DNA from: a virus
Length of the DNA: 23,208 nt
Virus record (IMG/VR): IMGVR_UViG_3300009593_000129
Coordinates: 1-23,208 of that record
Direction: 5' to 3' (one strand)
The notes under the pieces were generated by a model. That model was not told the DNA's origin, searched no databases, and was given only the letters and a program-made list of their open reading frames with translations. Below are positions 21,781 to 23,208 of the stretch, in pieces. The translations under genes and the position numbers were made by a program. Every line of letters begins with the position of its first letter. Position 1 is the stretch's first letter.

Positions 21781-22263
21781 ATGGCTAAGAAGAAAAAAAA
21801 GAAGTCCAAACCACTCCCAGCGAGAGATGTTGGCACTCAGGAATTGCAAATGAAAAGAGCATTACTTGTTGGTCCTGGAGATCCCAACTTTGCTGAATCG
21901 GTACTTGGGGTTTTGTTTGCTCGTGGCTTTATTAATTCCTACCAACTCAAAGGCGGTCAGCAATATTCAAATCTAAGAAGAAAGATTTTTGGGTCCCCAT
22001 TTCCTAAGACTAGTTCATTACTTGGCGGAGGCAAAGGTATAGGTGAGATAGATGAAGAAACAGAAATCCGCATAAGAGATAGATATGATTTGGCAGCTTC
22101 TTACTTGTTTGATTGCGGTAATACAATCAGAATTGCGGTAGATAAAATTTGCATCTATGATGTTATGCCATACTCTTTGATCAACAACCCAAGAAACAAT
22201 AAAAACCTACTAAAAGACCTTAAAATAGGTCTTAATGCAATTTGTAAGGCTTTAGGTATCTAA
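21781..22263 (+). CDS. Protein of unknown function, basic N-terminus
   Basis: 160 residues. The first 15 are almost all Lys/Ser/Pro (AKKKKKKSKPLP). Then ESVLGVLFARGFINSYQLKGGQQYSNLRRKIFG (39-71) resembles a helical pattern I have seen in alphaproteobacterial phage proteins ('PLG-L--RG-I---Q---G--Y--L-R--FG'), and a C-terminal helix DLKIGLNAICKALG closes it. The pattern is compatible with DNA binding. I cannot name the family. The ribosome site is weak (GCAG). An intrinsic terminator follows the stop. Confidence 0.65.
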   Translation: MAKKKKKKSKPLPARDVGTQELQMKRALLVGPGDPNFAESVLGVLFARGFINSYQLKGGQQYSNLRRKIFGSPFPKTSSLLGGGKGIGEIDEETEIRIRDRYDLAASYLFDCGNTIRIAVDKICIYDVMPYSLINNPRNNKNLLKDLKIGLNAICKALGI

Positions 22264-22267
22264 AGAA

Positions 22268-22296
22268 AGGGGATGTTTCCACCCCCTAACTTTTTT
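22268..22296 (+). terminator. Intrinsic terminator after the 160-residue gene
   Basis: AGGGGATG (22268-22275) pairs with CACCCCCT (22280-22287) with one mismatch and a TTTC loop, followed by TAAC and six T (22291-22296). It ends plus-strand transcription where convergent minus-strand genes begin; the T-run overlaps the stop codon of the opposing gene. Confidence 0.7.
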
Positions 22297-22525
22297 AGCG
22301 TTTGCGTCTGTTATCTTGAATTTCTAGACCGCTTCCGCCTCTTAACTTAATGTTTACATTGTAAAGAGATTCAAAACCATCTTTCTTTTCACACCATTGT
22401 AAAACATTTAAGAGTACCCATTGATCTTCAGTATCATTGAGATCTCCCCAAGTTTGAACCAAAAACTGATGATTTTTCTTGTGGTCAATTTTTAGTTCTT
22501 TAGTTCCTTGTAGAAAGTAACTCAT
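22295..22525 (-). CDS. Small protein of unknown function
   Basis: 76 residues from ATG 22525. A near-perfect AGGAGGTGAT lies 3-12 bases upstream, so the longer frame beginning at GTG 22543 runs through the ribosome site and is not the start. The product is soluble and mixed, with three tryptophans (QTWGDL, DQWVLL, QWCEKK), a strand-like NVNIKLRGG and a basic tail (DNRRKR). It is convergent with the preceding plus-strand gene. No family recognised. Confidence 0.65.
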   Translation of the reverse strand: MSYFLQGTKELKIDHKKNHQFLVQTWGDLNDTEDQWVLLNVLQWCEKKDGFESLYNVNIKLRGGSGLEIQDNRRKR

Positions 22526-22546
22526 AATATCACCTCCTTTCACCCT

Positions 22547-22554
22547 ATTATAAC
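22547..22554 (-). promoter_or_regulatory. Extended -10 promoter of the 76-residue gene
   Basis: On the minus strand TATAAT (22552-22547) is preceded by TGT, giving an extended -10 without a clear -35. The start would be near 22540, leaving a leader of about 15 bases that is mostly the ribosome site. Confidence 0.55.
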
Positions 22555-22663
22555 ATATGGGTTTTTGTTTTTTGGCTGTTTTGAGCCATTTTTGAGGTTT
22601 TTGAGAAAAAAAGCTAGGAAAACTGCGAAAAAGAAAATGAAAAAAAAGCTTTTTTCGATTTTG

Positions 22664-22680
22664 TCTGAATAGTCATTCAA
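22664..22680. repeat. TCTGAAT-AGT-CATTCA palindrome, copy 2
   Basis: TGAAT (22666-22670) and ATTCA (22675-22679) form the inverted core, and the 17 bases TCTGAATAGTCATTCAA match copy 1 at 21501-21517 at all but the centre and last base. It lies 2 bases beyond the end of the 88-residue minus-strand gene. Confidence 0.45.
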
Positions 22681-22681
22681 T

Positions 22682-22948
22682 TTAAAACTCCCCCTTAACT
22701 ATTAAATCAATATCCCATTCAGCATTATGCAGACAAGCTCCCACATCACCCATAGTTTTAAAATCTGAATCTAAAACTTGTCCTAACATATCGCAAATTT
22801 CATAACCATATTCACCATAAGCATTGCAAGGAAAATCCGCCTCTTCTTGATCTTCCAAAAGCTGCCATTTTACCCACTCTTTATCTGGCTCTTGCTCGTA
22901 AACTTTAATTATATATCCACGATAAAAATGATTTATTTCTTTATTCAT
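22682..22948 (-). CDS. Small acidic protein of unknown function
   Basis: 88 residues, strongly acidic and aromatic (FYRGYIIKVYEQEPDKEWVKWQLLED at the start, then YGEYGYEICDMLG), with three cysteines and a C-terminal strand-like DIDLIVKGEF. The composition resembles small DNA-mimic or host-interaction proteins of phages, but nothing specific identifies it. The ATG overlaps the stop of the gene upstream (ATGA), so the two are co-translated. No family recognised. Confidence 0.6.
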   Translation of the reverse strand: MNKEINHFYRGYIIKVYEQEPDKEWVKWQLLEDQEEADFPCNAYGEYGYEICDMLGQVLDSDFKTMGDVGACLHNAEWDIDLIVKGEF

Positions 22949-23208
22949 TTTCGGTCCACTTTACCCCTAGATAACATTGTTTTAAAACTAATTGCTGTAA
23001 TTACCTCATTCAAGTAAATTTGATGTTCATAGAAAAATTTTTCCAAACAAGATTTAGTGCAAAAAAATCGGTTTTCTGGTTTAATGGTTTTATTGTATTT
23101 CCACTCCAATTTCTTATCTGAAGACCAATTATCTATAACTCCATTTTCGTCATACCAATTACCCTCAAAATATCTAGGATATCCAACTGAGTTTCTTTCG
23201 CTTGGGTA
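22945..23208 (-). CDS. C-terminal part of a gene cut by the right edge
   Basis: The minus-strand frame is open from the window edge for 87 codons and stops at TGA 22947-22945. The visible protein is aromatic and basic, with YFEGNWYDENG and FFCTKSCLEKFFYEHQIYLNEVI, where a C-x3-C pair could bind zinc. It is joined to the next gene by ATGA overlap. The start is outside the window and no family is recognised. Confidence 0.55.
   Translation of the reverse strand, partial: YPSERNSVGYPRYFEGNWYDENGVIDNWSSDKKLEWKYNKTIKPENRFFCTKSCLEKFFYEHQIYLNEVITAISFKTMLSRGKVDRK

Noticed and set aside
22618-22632. 15-base match GAAAACTGCGAAAAA to the attP flank (8956-8970)
   Set aside because: Mostly A-runs in an AT-rich genome; a match of this size is expected by chance in 23 kb.
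22636-22659. AAAAAAGCTTTTTT palindrome as terminator of the minus-strand genes
   Set aside because: The stem is almost only A-T pairs and would be too weak; no stable GC stem is next to the T-run.

Overview
The window is a contiguous piece of a temperate tailed-phage genome from an AT-rich bacterium, most likely a marine alphaproteobacterium. The alphaproteobacterial reading rests on a GTA-type three-helix holin and on the 5' half of a tRNA-Met(CAU) of the kind seen in that class. A SAR11-type (Pelagibacterales) host is plausible from the low GC and gene content, but this is inference. Phage genes lie on both sides of the attachment site, so the piece is a free or circularised phage form rather than a prophage edge. 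No capsid, portal, terminase or recognisable endolysin gene is present, so the virion type cannot be stated.

Layout. (1) 1-8818, plus strand: the C-terminal 1193 residues of a very large virion-associated protein cut by the left edge, a tail-anchored small membrane protein, a freestanding HNH endonuclease, a GTA-type holin, then a tightly packed series of small exported or membrane proteins. The series ends with a secreted protein carrying a hyper-acidic centre, a membrane/coiled-coil protein and a mini zinc-ribbon protein. (2) 8804-9011: attP, with a tRNA-Met 5' half as core and repeats of GGGGTTACCACTT on both sides. (3) 8995-11249, minus strand: overlapping genes for a CI-like repressor, an Xis/AlpA-like protein and a tyrosine integrase. 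(4) 11250-11503: divergent control region with helically phased A-tracts, two candidate promoters, GCATATA repeats and a leader with two interleaved inverted repeats. (5) 11504-21500, plus strand: early replication/recombination operon with a Sak4-like ATPase, putative SSB, SF2 helicase, DUF6378-like protein, Cas4-like nuclease, a second AlpA-like protein, a chain of overlapping mini-genes and a primase-helicase. (6) 21501-21780: a dense block of inverted repeats built from AAGATRGTAA, a candidate origin or control region. (7) 21781-22263: one plus-strand gene of unknown function. (8) 22264-23208: small minus-strand genes of unknown function, the last cut by the right edge.

How it works together (inference). 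The repressor and the early operon face each other across the A-tract region and probably form the lysis/lysogeny switch. Integrase and Xis-like protein act at the adjacent attP. The early operon supplies priming, unwinding, single-strand binding, annealing and end processing, with the repeat block beside the primase-helicase as a possible target. The left segment supplies late membrane, lysis and envelope functions. Most genes overlap by ATGA, TAATG, GTGA or TTGA junctions, which indicates translational coupling. Several real genes are too short, or use TTG/GTG starts, for routine callers. No intergenic stretch exceeds 300 bases; the longest (11250-11503 and 21501-21780) are described as features.
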